Positions 41,506 through 52,048 of a stretch of DNA of 64,000 nucleotides are shown piece by piece; position 1 is the first letter of the stretch, and the number at the start of each line of letters is the position of its first letter. The stretch spans positions 65,218 to 129,217 of the forward strand of contig JAENRP010000092.1 in assembly GCA_024741835.1 (NCBI GenBank), given 5' to 3'. The notes under the pieces were generated by a model. That model was not told the DNA's origin. It was given only the letters and a program-made list of their open reading frames with translations, and made no database searches. The DNA is from Diplocarpon mali (lineage: Eukaryota > Ascomycota > Leotiomycetes > Helotiales > Drepanopezizaceae). Position numbers and translations under genes: made by a program.

Positions 41506-44448
41506 GAGAGAGTATAAAATTCTATGTTTTAGTGTAAGAAGGGAGAAGGAAATATATTAGTTGGCTAGTACTATAATACATTTTATCCTCTCCATTTCTG
41601 AACATCTCCAGATACTCTGTGGAAATGTACCAATTTCTGGAGCATTCGGAAAATGGCAATTACTGGTTCTTTGTTTTACCTGTAGTAGAGAGAAAATTTC
41701 CCATTGTTATTACTGATTCAGTAGTCCTGTAAGCAACTCCTTCTCACACTGCAACAAAAACGATATGCCACAAAGCATATCAAATTCAGAAAGTACATAT
41801 CACAGAGCAAAAGCTTTACCGATTGTCAAGCAGCGATCAAGGAAACCACAACTAGAGTGTACTTATGTGACTATCATAAATGTTGCATGTCTGTCACTAT
41901 CTGAGGTAGGCTATAAACTGATTACAACGAGGCCTGAACTTGGTGCTCATTAGCATCAGACTCTTCAAGGCTTTTCGGCCAAAGCTTAGCTCTACTCGGA
42001 TAGTCTCGGAGCTATGATCAACACCAGAGGTGGCACTGAATGGAGCGGTATTATAGAGCCTGAAGCTGGATTTGAAAATTTACTATTTTATTTCCATCCG
42101 CTCACTAGGCAAAAGATTTTGTTTCCGGCCCTTTAAAGAGCCATATCCTAATATTCTATATCAATTTCGCATGCACCTACATTCTAATTCGGGAAACGTG
42201 AATACCATTCCTATCATAACTCTTATATATGGGATTGTCCAAACTGATGCAGCTCTAAAACCAGAACAATATCCAAGTAGCTAGATTTTAGAGTAAATAG
42301 TGGCTTGAAGATGCAAGTCATCCTTTTTGTACCCAACATTGATTCGTCCTTACGATCCAATGAGTTGAAAATGAACACACTGAGACTTAGTTCCGTCCTG
42401 ATCGATTGCTTTTGATCGCTTGCTCCTTCCATATTTCGGCTCTAATACCAAGGTAGTATGGGAAAGCCTTGTCAACGCGAATGACAGCCTCGAATCAAGG
42501 AATAAATAATCCTTTCGAACAACTCCATGCGACACCCTATTTCAATCAACGGTCATGTAGAGCTTTGCGATTCTACGAATCCACATGTTCGAGTTACTAG
42601 ATGTATAACGTATTATTCAAAATATGTAATTATCTTTATTGATTCTCTGAGCATGACGGATTTTTCTGCAGTTTAGTCGTCAGTCTGCGCAGATGAGGTG
42701 GGGAGGATAGAGGGCGACGAATGGGGAACAAATTCTGACAAATACAATAGATTGATATGAGAGCAAGAATGTCATCTTTACTCACCAGATAATATCATAC
42801 CTATCATTGAATGGGAGACTATTTGGATGATATCTTGAGGGCAAATGCTACCAAGTGAATGGTCCAAAACTTGTCAAAAAGCCTTGCGCTTCTTCATTGT
42901 TCGAATGAAAATCAAATATGCATCGATTTGAACTTGATCGAATGCGGATTGAAATCTCCAGCTCAATCCCTCCCTAGGTTGCTAGCTATACACTGCCTCC
43001 TTGTCCGGAATAGCAAGAAAGGAAGACAGGTTCAGAGTGCTTTTATGTAGAGACGAGTCGTTTCTTTACAGATATTAGTAAGTGTAAGGGCTACAGGGAG
43101 TCGGTCTCTTTAGGCTGAACAATTGCTTGGCTGCACGTGAGGAGGGCGTGATGTTGAATAAGTCAAGGCTTAGCATTATGGAGTAAGCAGGTAAAACGTA
43201 AATATTTACGTACCTATATTAGTAGATTTATAGCACCAAGGACTAAGTGGTAAATCGCAAGGTGTTTTTCATATCAGTTTCCTCCATATATATAAGAATA
43301 CGACTACAGCGTTTCTCGCTTGTACTATATAACTTCTCACCAATATTAAAAAGGATATCAAAAGGAGGAAAAAATCTATTTCAAAAGCCGTAAGACATAG
43401 TAGCGGGGCATGACAGAGCTACCGTACCGTGGTTGGCCTTGCGTATCCGTTCCGTGCTGGCCACCCGAGTTCCGCGTGGGCAACCGAGGGCAGTCACGTG
43501 ATGTTTCTTTCTTACCGAACGACCTGCCTCATCAACGGCTGACCTCTTTAGTTTTATCATATCATGAGATTTAAGGAGCGACCGTTGCTTGGTCAAGACG
43601 AGATTGTCATCGACATTCAAATTAAAGGATCAGCATAGAGCGGACCCTTGACTCTTAAGCTGACCCTTGACGTTTTTGCGGGGCCTAACCGAGCTTCCGG
43701 AGGATGAATGATGATGTACAAACGGGAAGGCGGGGGATTTCGATAATAACACATTGATAGATATCGCAAAATAGTTCATAAGAGCAAGCTGATAAAGAAG
43801 AAGCGACGGAGGTTGGAGAGCAACTGTGTAGTAGCGTGGTGATATTAATATGTCAAGAAACATCTGACCCGCTTGTGCAAGGTGAGCAGGGATTAGTGCC
43901 GGACGTGACCCAGCCTCATCCCAACCTAACCGACCACGCAATCCTCTTCCCCTTTTGCGACCCCAACATTCATTTGAATCGACAACTCTCTTTATACCCG
44001 ACGAAGACAGAATCGAGGTGGAACTCATGTCGAGGAACACCGCGCGTGCGGCACAGATCTTGAGACAGGATATTAATAGGGAATTGGAGACATCCCCGGT
44101 CTCAACACACTGTCGAATCCAATATTGAGAAATTCTCGAGTAACCCGTCAACCCCGTTCTGCGAAAGCGAACAAGAATACGAATTGGAGATCTCGTTTGT
44201 GGAATTTGACATACGTTAGTCAAGGAAGACTTTTCTGGACCTGAGGAAGCGATCAAACATTTCCCGCGATTGGGGGATTTGATTGATGTGAAGCTGGTTA
44301 GCCAGAAAATTCTCCAGCCAACGGCAAGGAAGACGACGAAGGTGGTGGATTAATGGGATTACTCTTTCGCGAATAGACCCAGTCTCGAATAGACTTCAAT
44401 TCAGTCCAATACTTCTATCTCGACACCACAAACCCACATCCCTTCACG

Positions 44449-45291
44449 ATGCACAAATCAGCGGCTACTTTCCTCATCTCTCTCCTTTCCATCGCATCCT
44501 CCGCAATCGCTCAAACGAATACAGATACTGCCCCAGCAGCAGGAGCATCTCCCGATGGAGTGATCGTGCCCTTCGGCTCTGGCCTTCCGGCTTGTGCATC
44601 AAAGTGTGGTCCCCTCTTCGACGTACAAGGGAAATGCTCCCCTCCCGCCTTAGCAACAGTGGACAACAGTTGTTTCTGTACGGACACCCGACTTTCAGCC
44701 TTAAATAACGATAATGGCGTCTCCTCCGTCTGCGGTGCGACGAGCTGTACTGCAGCAGCTGATCTGACGGCTGTTAGCAACTGGTATAAAGGCCTCTGTG
44801 GTACGAGCTCAGTGAAGCCTACAGCGGCGGCGACCGGAGCAACTGCAATTGCAACTGCAACTGCAAGCAGCACGAGCACACCAAAGGCTCCTTCATCAGG
44901 AAGTGGCAATCGTTCTTGGTGCGCTACCTTTCACGGCGGCTAGAGAATCACTTGCTAACATAATTTCAGGATCTCAGGACACTACCAATGGGTCATTATG
45001 ATTTGCGTCATTTTCGTGGCTATAGTTGGGGGCTGGATAGGCGCCTGCCTCCTCCGTCGCAGATATCTCCGCAAGAGGGAGCGTGAGATCGAGATGAGGC
45101 CGCCGGTTGCATGGGGACCACATCAAATGCAAGGCGTGACCGGTGGCTACGGGGATGGTGTTGTAGATTCTCAGGGACCACCACGCAGTGCCGGAGGCCA
45201 CGCGAAGGAATTCGCAGCAGCGAACGTGGTTCCAGCCCAAGCGACGACGGCTAAGAGCTTGCAGAAGAAGAATCGTTTTTTGCTAATATAG
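44449..45291 (+). CDS. CFEM-like membrane protein
   Basis: Exons are 44449-44918 and 44970-45291, with a 51-nt intron (GTGCGC...TTGCTAACAT...TTTCAG) that restores GNRSW-ISGHYQW; 263 aa. A signal peptide (MHKSAATFLISLLSIASSAIA) is followed by an eight-cysteine domain at about 50-122 (PACASKCGP, GKCSPP, NSCFCTD, SVCGATSC, GLCG), which has the CFEM spacing. A Thr/Ala linker leads to one membrane helix (VIMICVIFVAIVGGWIGACLL) with RRRYLRKRERE directly after it, so the tail is cytosolic. CFEM proteins bind heme or act as surface receptors or effectors; this single-pass form is distinct from the seven-helix Pth11 class. The specific role is unknown. Confidence 0.85.
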
Positions 45292-46996
45292 TTTCGATTT
45301 TATGCATGCAACTTTGGATGCATGGTCTCCACAGGCGCTGGCATTTTGCAAGTGATCTTTTTTCTATATTTGCCAGCTATGCTACTGGGACCTTTCTCTG
45401 GCTGTCGATATTCGCTAGCTGGCAAGCAAGTGCATAATGACTTGGGGAAAGATCTGGTACAGATATCCAACACGATATAAAATTATTTTAATGTTAACAA
45501 CTTCAATCTTTGAAGGCGTACTGGGAGAGGGTGCTTGCGGGGCACTGTCTCAACTTGCTGTGAACGGATGCGGCTGGTACTAGCGTATTGACCTTTTCCA
45601 GGGCTCTCAGGCGGAGAATAACAAGGTACTTTCATATCCATTACGACATCATTTTATTAATTGAAACCTCCAGCTTATAATCAACATCTAGATTCAGATT
45701 TCTAAACTTGAGGGCTACGTTCCTCCTTGACAAGACCGTATCTCTTCCTGCGGGTATCAAAAGTCTCGTTCACTATGGAACCTTTCCTCTTTGCAGCGCT
45801 CGTCCCATCTGGCTGTATCCCGCTCTTCTGCTTTTTCACTGAGATAAGCTATCTCGCGGCTGGGTTGTTTTTGTGTAGTGGTGTGGGTAAGGGCTGGTAC
45901 GAAACTGCGTGGGGTTGGAGGAAGTTTGAGCAGGATTGTGTTTGATGGGGGAACGAGGGTTACATTGGAGCTGAGCATATTGAAGGAAGTTGCAAATTAT
46001 CTGCTTGATAGGTGGCGGAAGGGTTGCGTGAGCTCCTGGTGCTGGTGAGATCTTGGGGGTTTGGAAGTGCTGGTTGGTTACTGTCCGTCTGCTCTTGCAA
46101 AACACTGATACAGTTTCACCTTCACACCTTCAAAAAGCGAAGCTGTAATTAAAAGCTTGTTCATCGACTGGCTATGCTCCTTGTATATCAAGTGAGGATC
46201 TTTTTATGGCTTAGAATAATCACCTCATTCCTTCTCCAAATTCTACTCAGCGCTTGCTCTCTTGCTTTACAGAGCGGTATCTCCAGCTCTCATGTAGAAA
46301 CTAGGAGCTCGCCTAGGTCCTGTTGTCAACATTGTGTGGCCAATACGCAGCCTTCGCCTTCAATTCTTCGGATCTGCAACACAGCTCTCTACATTTCCAC
46401 AGACTCCGACACAGATACATACTACAGATTCACGGTCTCTCATGGCAGTCTCATATTGAGTTTTTCAAATCATCCACCGAGTGGGTATCCCGAGTATCGA
46501 GGCTGGCTCTTCGTTAGGGGCCATTCTCCCGATCCAAAGAAGACCCCCACCCTCTTACCTTTTCGTCAACTCTTTCAACCCCGGCATAACTTCCACCACA
46601 AACCATCGCAACTTTTATATCTTGCTTTTCTGGTCCGAAATAACTTGCCATATACATACCCTGCAGAGTTGTCTCTGGCTGCGCTGGAAACAGGTCTCCT
46701 CGATAGCGAAACTTGAAAGGACCTAAGCTCGAAATAATTCTCAGCACAGCCGCAGCTTCTTGAAGTAGCAACTTGCCATACAGTTCAACCTTACATTAAG
46801 AAACTAATATATCGAAAACTCTGTACTTCAGCCGGCGTTTTCCAATATCATCACTTCCTCTCAATTATATCCGACGATACGCTCATCCACTTTCAACCAA
46901 CTAAGACGCCAATTTCACGTCGAAAACGATATTTTACGTCATAAGGTTTTTCAAATTCAAACTTAGTAACCCTTAACTTTGGGACTAGCCAGCAAA
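45292..46996. other. Intergenic region and leader of the RRM gene
   Basis: No supported gene. A 180-residue plus-strand frame (46174-46716) starts at ATG but has no recognised features and ends 280 bp before the next start, so it is most likely part of the promoter or 5' leader. It could also act as an upstream ORF if transcribed. Confidence 0.4.
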
Positions 46997-49900
46997 ATGT
47001 CTTCCTCATTCGAAAGCCAGCTTCACACTTCGCATCACGTCCCTGGTGTCAACCTCTCCACCTTCAAGGTTCCTACATTCCCGTACCACTCGCCTTCTTC
47101 AAGTGGTGAGCATGCTCCACTACACTCTCAGTTTCCGATGTTGTCCACACCCTACAATTTGCAAGATCCGCCTGTTAGACAAAGCTTTGTGACCGCCCGC
47201 GTCGATGTATTGAAGGAGAACGATCATCTTCGTCAACTCAACAGTATCCAAGCAGAGGAAATCACAGATCTCAAGGTCTCAAGGGCTGCCGTTGAGAATG
47301 ATCTCGAGCATGCTTTGAAGGACAAGGAAAACGCACTAAACGCCATTGGTATGGTCATCCAGTCCGTTACTCGCGGAAGCTCAATCAACCATGCGCCTCA
47401 ATCTCTTTTCAGCTCCTGTGCTTCTAACCCAAGCAATGAAGACAATTTAATCGCGCAGAAAAGTGAAATTGAGAGGTACAAAAAGGAGGTTCGAGCCCTG
47501 AAAGCCCGCATCCAGAATCTGGAGCGTGACCATGAGATTCGTAGTCGTGCCAGACAGCGGGGGGATGATCTAGGATTCATAGGAAGAGAGCACAATTGTT
47601 TGAGAAGAGGAAATTTTTGGGGCGTGAGAGTTCCAGAAAACAGTGGGCGTGCTGGGGAAGTTGATGCTGTTGACCATAGTGCCTTCAGCAACACTCCGAG
47701 CTCCCAGCTACCACAACCAACTCAACATCCTGAATTCAACCCAGGAGCAGCTGATGTTGGTATGTGCAGCCTGGAAGAGTTCCTTGAGAACGACGGATTT
47801 CCAGCTATCATATCCTCACAATCTCCTTCAATCGCCATAACACAGAACAAGAGCTTGTTTGAGGATGACCGGACCATTGATGAACAACTTGCGGATAATG
47901 CCAAGGCAACGGCTCTGTTCAAGAATATGCCAACGCCTGGTATTTTGAAGGTTGGATTCGGTGTTGAGGGTGCAATTCGTGGGAAGGATTACGACTCGAC
48001 GCCAGTTGGCCAGACGCAACCCCTTGAGCGAACAAAGGATTGGGGCCGCCCACTTCCAGACATTCTAAGCAGCTCACGAGATTATAGAGGCCGTGAAGGC
48101 CGTTCTCGCCAAGATAAATTGTCAGGGTTTCTTACAGAACCAGCATTTTCTCGCAATGGAGGCCTCTGGGACAATTACGAAGATAAGAACGGAGCTGTGA
48201 AAGAACATATGCACTTTTCACCGTGTAGCGAATTCCGATACCCGGAATTCTTCAAGCGCGGTGTCCAGTACGTTCCTCAGGATACGGACAGCAATTTCAT
48301 GCGCACAATTCAGCTAAGCAACCTCCCTCTTGGTACCCACGAACGGGATGTTCTTGCCAGAGTTCGCGGTGGCAATATCCTCAGTGTCACTATTGTGAGC
48401 ATGGGCAAGATCATCCCTGGTTCCGTGCAAGCCCGAGTTGTCTTCAAGGATGAGACTGCAGCTTTGGCCTACGCTGTATATGCAGAACATCACCAAATCT
48501 CGTTCGGTGACCTCGAAGATGAGGACCGTAAGATTGCCAAAATCACTTTGAATGACACTCCGACCTATCCTATGGCATCCAGAAAAGTAGACCGTGTCAA
48601 GCACCAGACTCGGTGTATCGCTGTTCTCGGCGTTCCTCTCTCTTTCTCCCTCAGCGCCCTCGACCACGACCTCGCCTGTGGTAGTCGCTGGAGAGCCGAG
48701 GGCTTGGTTGAGATGTTCATCGACAAGGACGCCACTCTTCACCTAGAATTCAGCAATATCGATATTGCAGGTGCTGCTTGGGCTGTCCTTACCACCCACC
48801 ATACCTATCGTCGCTTGAAATGTCATTGGGAGAAGGAATCTTGTGCTGGCGATGTTGAGGAGCTGGCTCAAAACGTAAGGTCTCGACCTCCGATGTTCCC
48901 TTCAATGTGGAATTCAAGAGACAGCAGCCATAGCGGGGATGACAATGATAACAGGCCAGCTGAGGGGAGAAGACAGATTGCTGCTCTAACTAACCAGAAG
49001 GTCGAAATCCCTTCATTCAGTGGCGTGAAGCTTCAGTCGAGTTCTTGGGCTGATGAAGTCAATGGAGATTTCAGCGAGACTGAGATTTCGCCCATTCCTG
49101 GAGGCACTCCTGGAAATGTTTGTACCTCAAGTCGGGAAGTTGCCTCAAGTCATTCTGAATTTGCTGAGGCCTTTAGCGTCAAGCGCGAAAAGCCCAAGGG
49201 ATCAACGAGTATTGCGACTCTGAGATTCAAGAACAAAACTCCAAGCGTCAATCAAATCACTGTCGGAGAGGAACTCTCGGCCGTACAGATACCCAATATC
49301 AACAAGCTCGGCAGCAGCGCTATCTCCAAGCCGGAATACCCGATCCAGGATTCTCGGAAGCCATCTATTGGTCTTGCTGGCAGCAATTATGCCAGCTCCA
49401 TCTCCACATTTGAGCATGATAACCCTCGCCTCAGTCCCCTCTACTCTCAAAGAACCACTCTGGCGGAAGAGAAACTCAAGCTCCTCACTGATGCCGCCAG
49501 CACAATTTCAAATGACCCATTGCGCGTTAATTTGCTAGACCTTATCGCTTCACCCTCCGCGTCAACCTCCTCACTGTCTCCAGCATCCTCAGCTAACACC
49601 GCAATACTCCATACCGCAGTCGAGAGCCTCTCCGCCACAGTAGCCAACTCCGATACCGAAGCAGAGAATAAGAAACAATCACAACTATTCCGGTGGTTCA
49701 AAGCCAGAAACGGCAAGAAGAAGCGAGTTTACTCCGCTACTGAGCATGACATGGAGGAAACCAGCTATCACGTTAGAGTCGCACAAAGCAATCCTGGTGT
49801 CTTGACTGACAATGATGCTACGGAAGTCCCAGGGGAAGTGGTCGTCAGTAACCCGCACGAGATTTTCTTAGATGAAGATGACCAGGACCTTACCAGGGAG

Positions 49901-50014
49901 ACACCCGTCTCGCAAGCCTCCACCTCATTAAAAATCGAGTCTACAGTTCATATGAGTGATAATGAGGGTACTGCTACTGCAGATAATAAATGTGGCGAGG
50001 GAGAGGTATGCTGA
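46997..50014 (+). CDS. Large protein with degenerate RRMs and coiled coils
   Basis: One uninterrupted frame of 1005 aa from ATG 46997. Residues about 70-115 and 153-188 are charged heptad-like stretches (DVLKENDHLRQL, ERYKKEVRALKARIQNLE) that should form coiled coils. A region near 432-515 reads as an RRM: TIQLSNLPLGTHERDVLARV, then SVQARVVFKDETAALAYAVY in the RNP1-like place. A second, weaker one lies at about 535-618 (RCIAVLGVPLSF, LHLEFSNIDIAGAAWAV). The C-terminal third is Ser/Thr-rich and acidic. The tandem RRM layout with a long disordered tail occurs in fungal RNA-binding regulators, yet I recognise no named family. The lack of introns over 3 kb contrasts with its neighbours. Confidence 0.82.
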   Translation: MSSSFESQLHTSHHVPGVNLSTFKVPTFPYHSPSSSGEHAPLHSQFPMLSTPYNLQDPPVRQSFVTARVDVLKENDHLRQLNSIQAEEITDLKVSRAAVENDLEHALKDKENALNAIGMVIQSVTRGSSINHAPQSLFSSCASNPSNEDNLIAQKSEIERYKKEVRALKARIQNLERDHEIRSRARQRGDDLGFIGREHNCLRRGNFWGVRVPENSGRAGEVDAVDHSAFSNTPSSQLPQPTQHPEFNPGAADVGMCSLEEFLENDGFPAIISSQSPSIAITQNKSLFEDDRTIDEQLADNAKATALFKNMPTPGILKVGFGVEGAIRGKDYDSTPVGQTQPLERTKDWGRPLPDILSSSRDYRGREGRSRQDKLSGFLTEPAFSRNGGLWDNYEDKNGAVKEHMHFSPCSEFRYPEFFKRGVQYVPQDTDSNFMRTIQLSNLPLGTHERDVLARVRGGNILSVTIVSMGKIIPGSVQARVVFKDETAALAYAVYAEHHQISFGDLEDEDRKIAKITLNDTPTYPMASRKVDRVKHQTRCIAVLGVPLSFSLSALDHDLACGSRWRAEGLVEMFIDKDATLHLEFSNIDIAGAAWAVLTTHHTYRRLKCHWEKESCAGDVEELAQNVRSRPPMFPSMWNSRDSSHSGDDNDNRPAEGRRQIAALTNQKVEIPSFSGVKLQSSSWADEVNGDFSETEISPIPGGTPGNVCTSSREVASSHSEFAEAFSVKREKPKGSTSIATLRFKNKTPSVNQITVGEELSAVQIPNINKLGSSAISKPEYPIQDSRKPSIGLAGSNYASSISTFEHDNPRLSPLYSQRTTLAEEKLKLLTDAASTISNDPLRVNLLDLIASPSASTSSLSPASSANTAILHTAVESLSATVANSDTEAENKKQSQLFRWFKARNGKKKRVYSATEHDMEETSYHVRVAQSNPGVLTDNDATEVPGEVVVSNPHEIFLDEDDQDLTRETPVSQASTSLKIESTVHMSDNEGTATADNKCGEGEVC

Positions 50015-52048
50015 TAGATCTAAGGATGCAGACGTATTGGAATATGGTCCTCTGCATTCCACTCTCATATTCATGGCTTTCTGCAAGGGTCTCCTAATCA
50101 TTCTTAAACAATTATCCACTTAATCTCAGAGTGTTTTCCTACTTCCTCGACACATCCAGTGGATTTTATGCGGACTCATCAGGATAGCAAACGAGGTCTT
50201 CTACTGGTAGGTATGGGAGGAATAGCATGTAGACAGCTAGCATAGGGCTTGCGTGGATAGTTAAAAAGCAGATATTCTAGCATTTATTTTTAACACAAAC
50301 AATTTATATATAGATATGTGTGATTTTTGCTTTTTGGGATAGATATGATAAACGCTGGATAAGCATTTAGTCGTGGGTTTCAAAGTCGGCCGTGTCACGA
50401 TATGATTTTCATGAGGTTAAGTGATAGCGGGATACTGGTACATTGAGAACACGCAAGTGTAGTACATCCAGTTCTGCGCATAATTTTGAATCGGATTATA
50501 AAGATTTTTGATAAGCAAATGGGTTCAATAAGGGCCGAGCCTCGCTTAATGAAATGGGGTTAAGCGAAAGGTAAACAAGCGTAAGCTAGAGAGAAGCAAG
50601 GGAAAAGGTACGTGTATTATGTGTCACGAGTAGCAGCTGGCTTCAATAAGATAAAATCTAAGTTCTGGTACGAGAATCTGAAAAATCTTAGGGTCCAAAA
50701 TAAACTTCTTTTCTGGCAGCTATAGTGACCTTTATTTTTTGGAAACACTTCGTCTGAATTATCATTGAATAGCCGAATGCCGATTAACTAATCATGTAAT
50801 TCTATCTCTCCAGCTCTCTATAGCTTTCAAAATCTAAGATTGATAGGGAGTTGTAAATATTAAACCGTAATATCTTCGCCTAGGATCTCTGATTTGTAAC
50901 TAACTTAACAGCGTCGACATGTTTGGCTGGGTTATAGTATGACATAAAAATTTCCAAAAATACTACGAAGGAACAAATAGGTTCTTGCAAGAAACTACCA
51001 TCAAGTCTCTGCAAACTCTGCTGGGTAAGATGCTGTAATTTTTCCTCGTTTGGCTAGTAGAAAGTGTCCGTGAGCATTAGCCTGTTTTGAGCCGGATTTC
51101 GCGGGGACGAGTGGTAGGATATGGGGCGGGCGGAATGAGAGACGGAGAGGGAACTGAGCCGAGGAAAGTGGGGCCAGACAGTGCGAACGCCGTGCAGGTA
51201 TGGATCATGGTTCGTGGGTCTGGGGAGAAGATGCTTTTGCAGCTTTGGGACAAGGTGTCGTTTTGAATGGGGTTTGAAGGAGCTTTTGTATCATCCCGGA
51301 TCGCTCTTTAGATCGGTATATACCAATTCAGATCCTTGGTAACTAATTTTCTCATTAATCTGATCCTTGCTCGAGGTCATGAGATATTTGAACAAACTGA
51401 CTTTGAACTCATTCTCATACAACTCTTGATGCAAGGATTCATATACTGGAAGCGATGATTCCAGATCAATTGTATATGGAATATTTGTCCCGCCGTTAAT
51501 AGTGACTAGTAGTTTCTGATGGAAACTCTCCAGATGCCAAGTTATTCGATCTTTTGTATTGCATATAGGCCTGTACTCTTATATTTGATGTTGCTAAATC
51601 CTTGCCTGGGGCTCTTTCTCTGTGAAGTGGATCAAAAAAAATTCAGCAAAGTCGCAAGATTCGATGGTTTGAATGAAGTTCGGAATCTAATCACAGATTC
51701 GCAAAAACTCAGCTAAACGACCTGAACGAAGGAGAGGTTTCTAAGTTGGTCGTTCTATCTACCCACCATTTGCTGACCACTCAGCTACCCCTCCGACTCT
51801 CGATTGATTCGAATGATCTATAGTTAGATTTCAGAAGCTCAATCCACCCTTTTTGCAGCTGCCTTTAACAGATGAATGATCCAAATTTCTAGTCAGCGTC
51901 ACATCGAGCCTGCGGTCTTCATCAAAGTTTGACTGTTCAGCTCCCATGCGGGTCGTAGAAATCATAACGAATCATAGTGTACAAATTCAATAAGTGGGCA
52001 ACCACCGCCGAATATCAAGCACCACTAAGTCTCAACGTCAATAACGAT
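50015..52048. other. Convergent intergenic region
   Basis: Two kilobases between the RRM gene and the minus-strand chromodomain gene stop. Moderately AT-rich around 50250-51000. No frame longer than 65 residues and no gene recognised. Confidence 0.4.

Larger units (their letters stand above)
30643..44448. other. Gene desert with AT-rich, RIP-like core
   Basis: Almost 14 kb without a supported gene. The flanks (30.7-33 kb and 42.7-44.4 kb) have near-normal composition. The core, about 33-42.7 kb, is markedly rich in A/T and TA dinucleotides, and every frame is full of stops. It holds diverged copies of at least one repeat and a GC-richer island at 36880-37340. This is how transposon-rich sequence looks after repeat-induced point mutation in Pezizomycotina. 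I saw no intact transposase or reverse transcriptase. The 208-residue frame at 43630-44256 minus starts only at TTG and I do not accept it. Confidence 0.8.

Noticed and set aside
43630..44256. 208-residue minus-strand frame upstream of the CFEM-like gene
   Set aside because: It begins at TTG; the first in-frame ATG is deep inside, there is no recognisable domain, and it overlaps the promoter of the next gene.
46174..46716. 180-residue plus-strand frame with ATG before the RRM gene
   Set aside because: No domain, biased composition, and it lies where a leader is expected; kept only as a possible uORF in the intergenic note.
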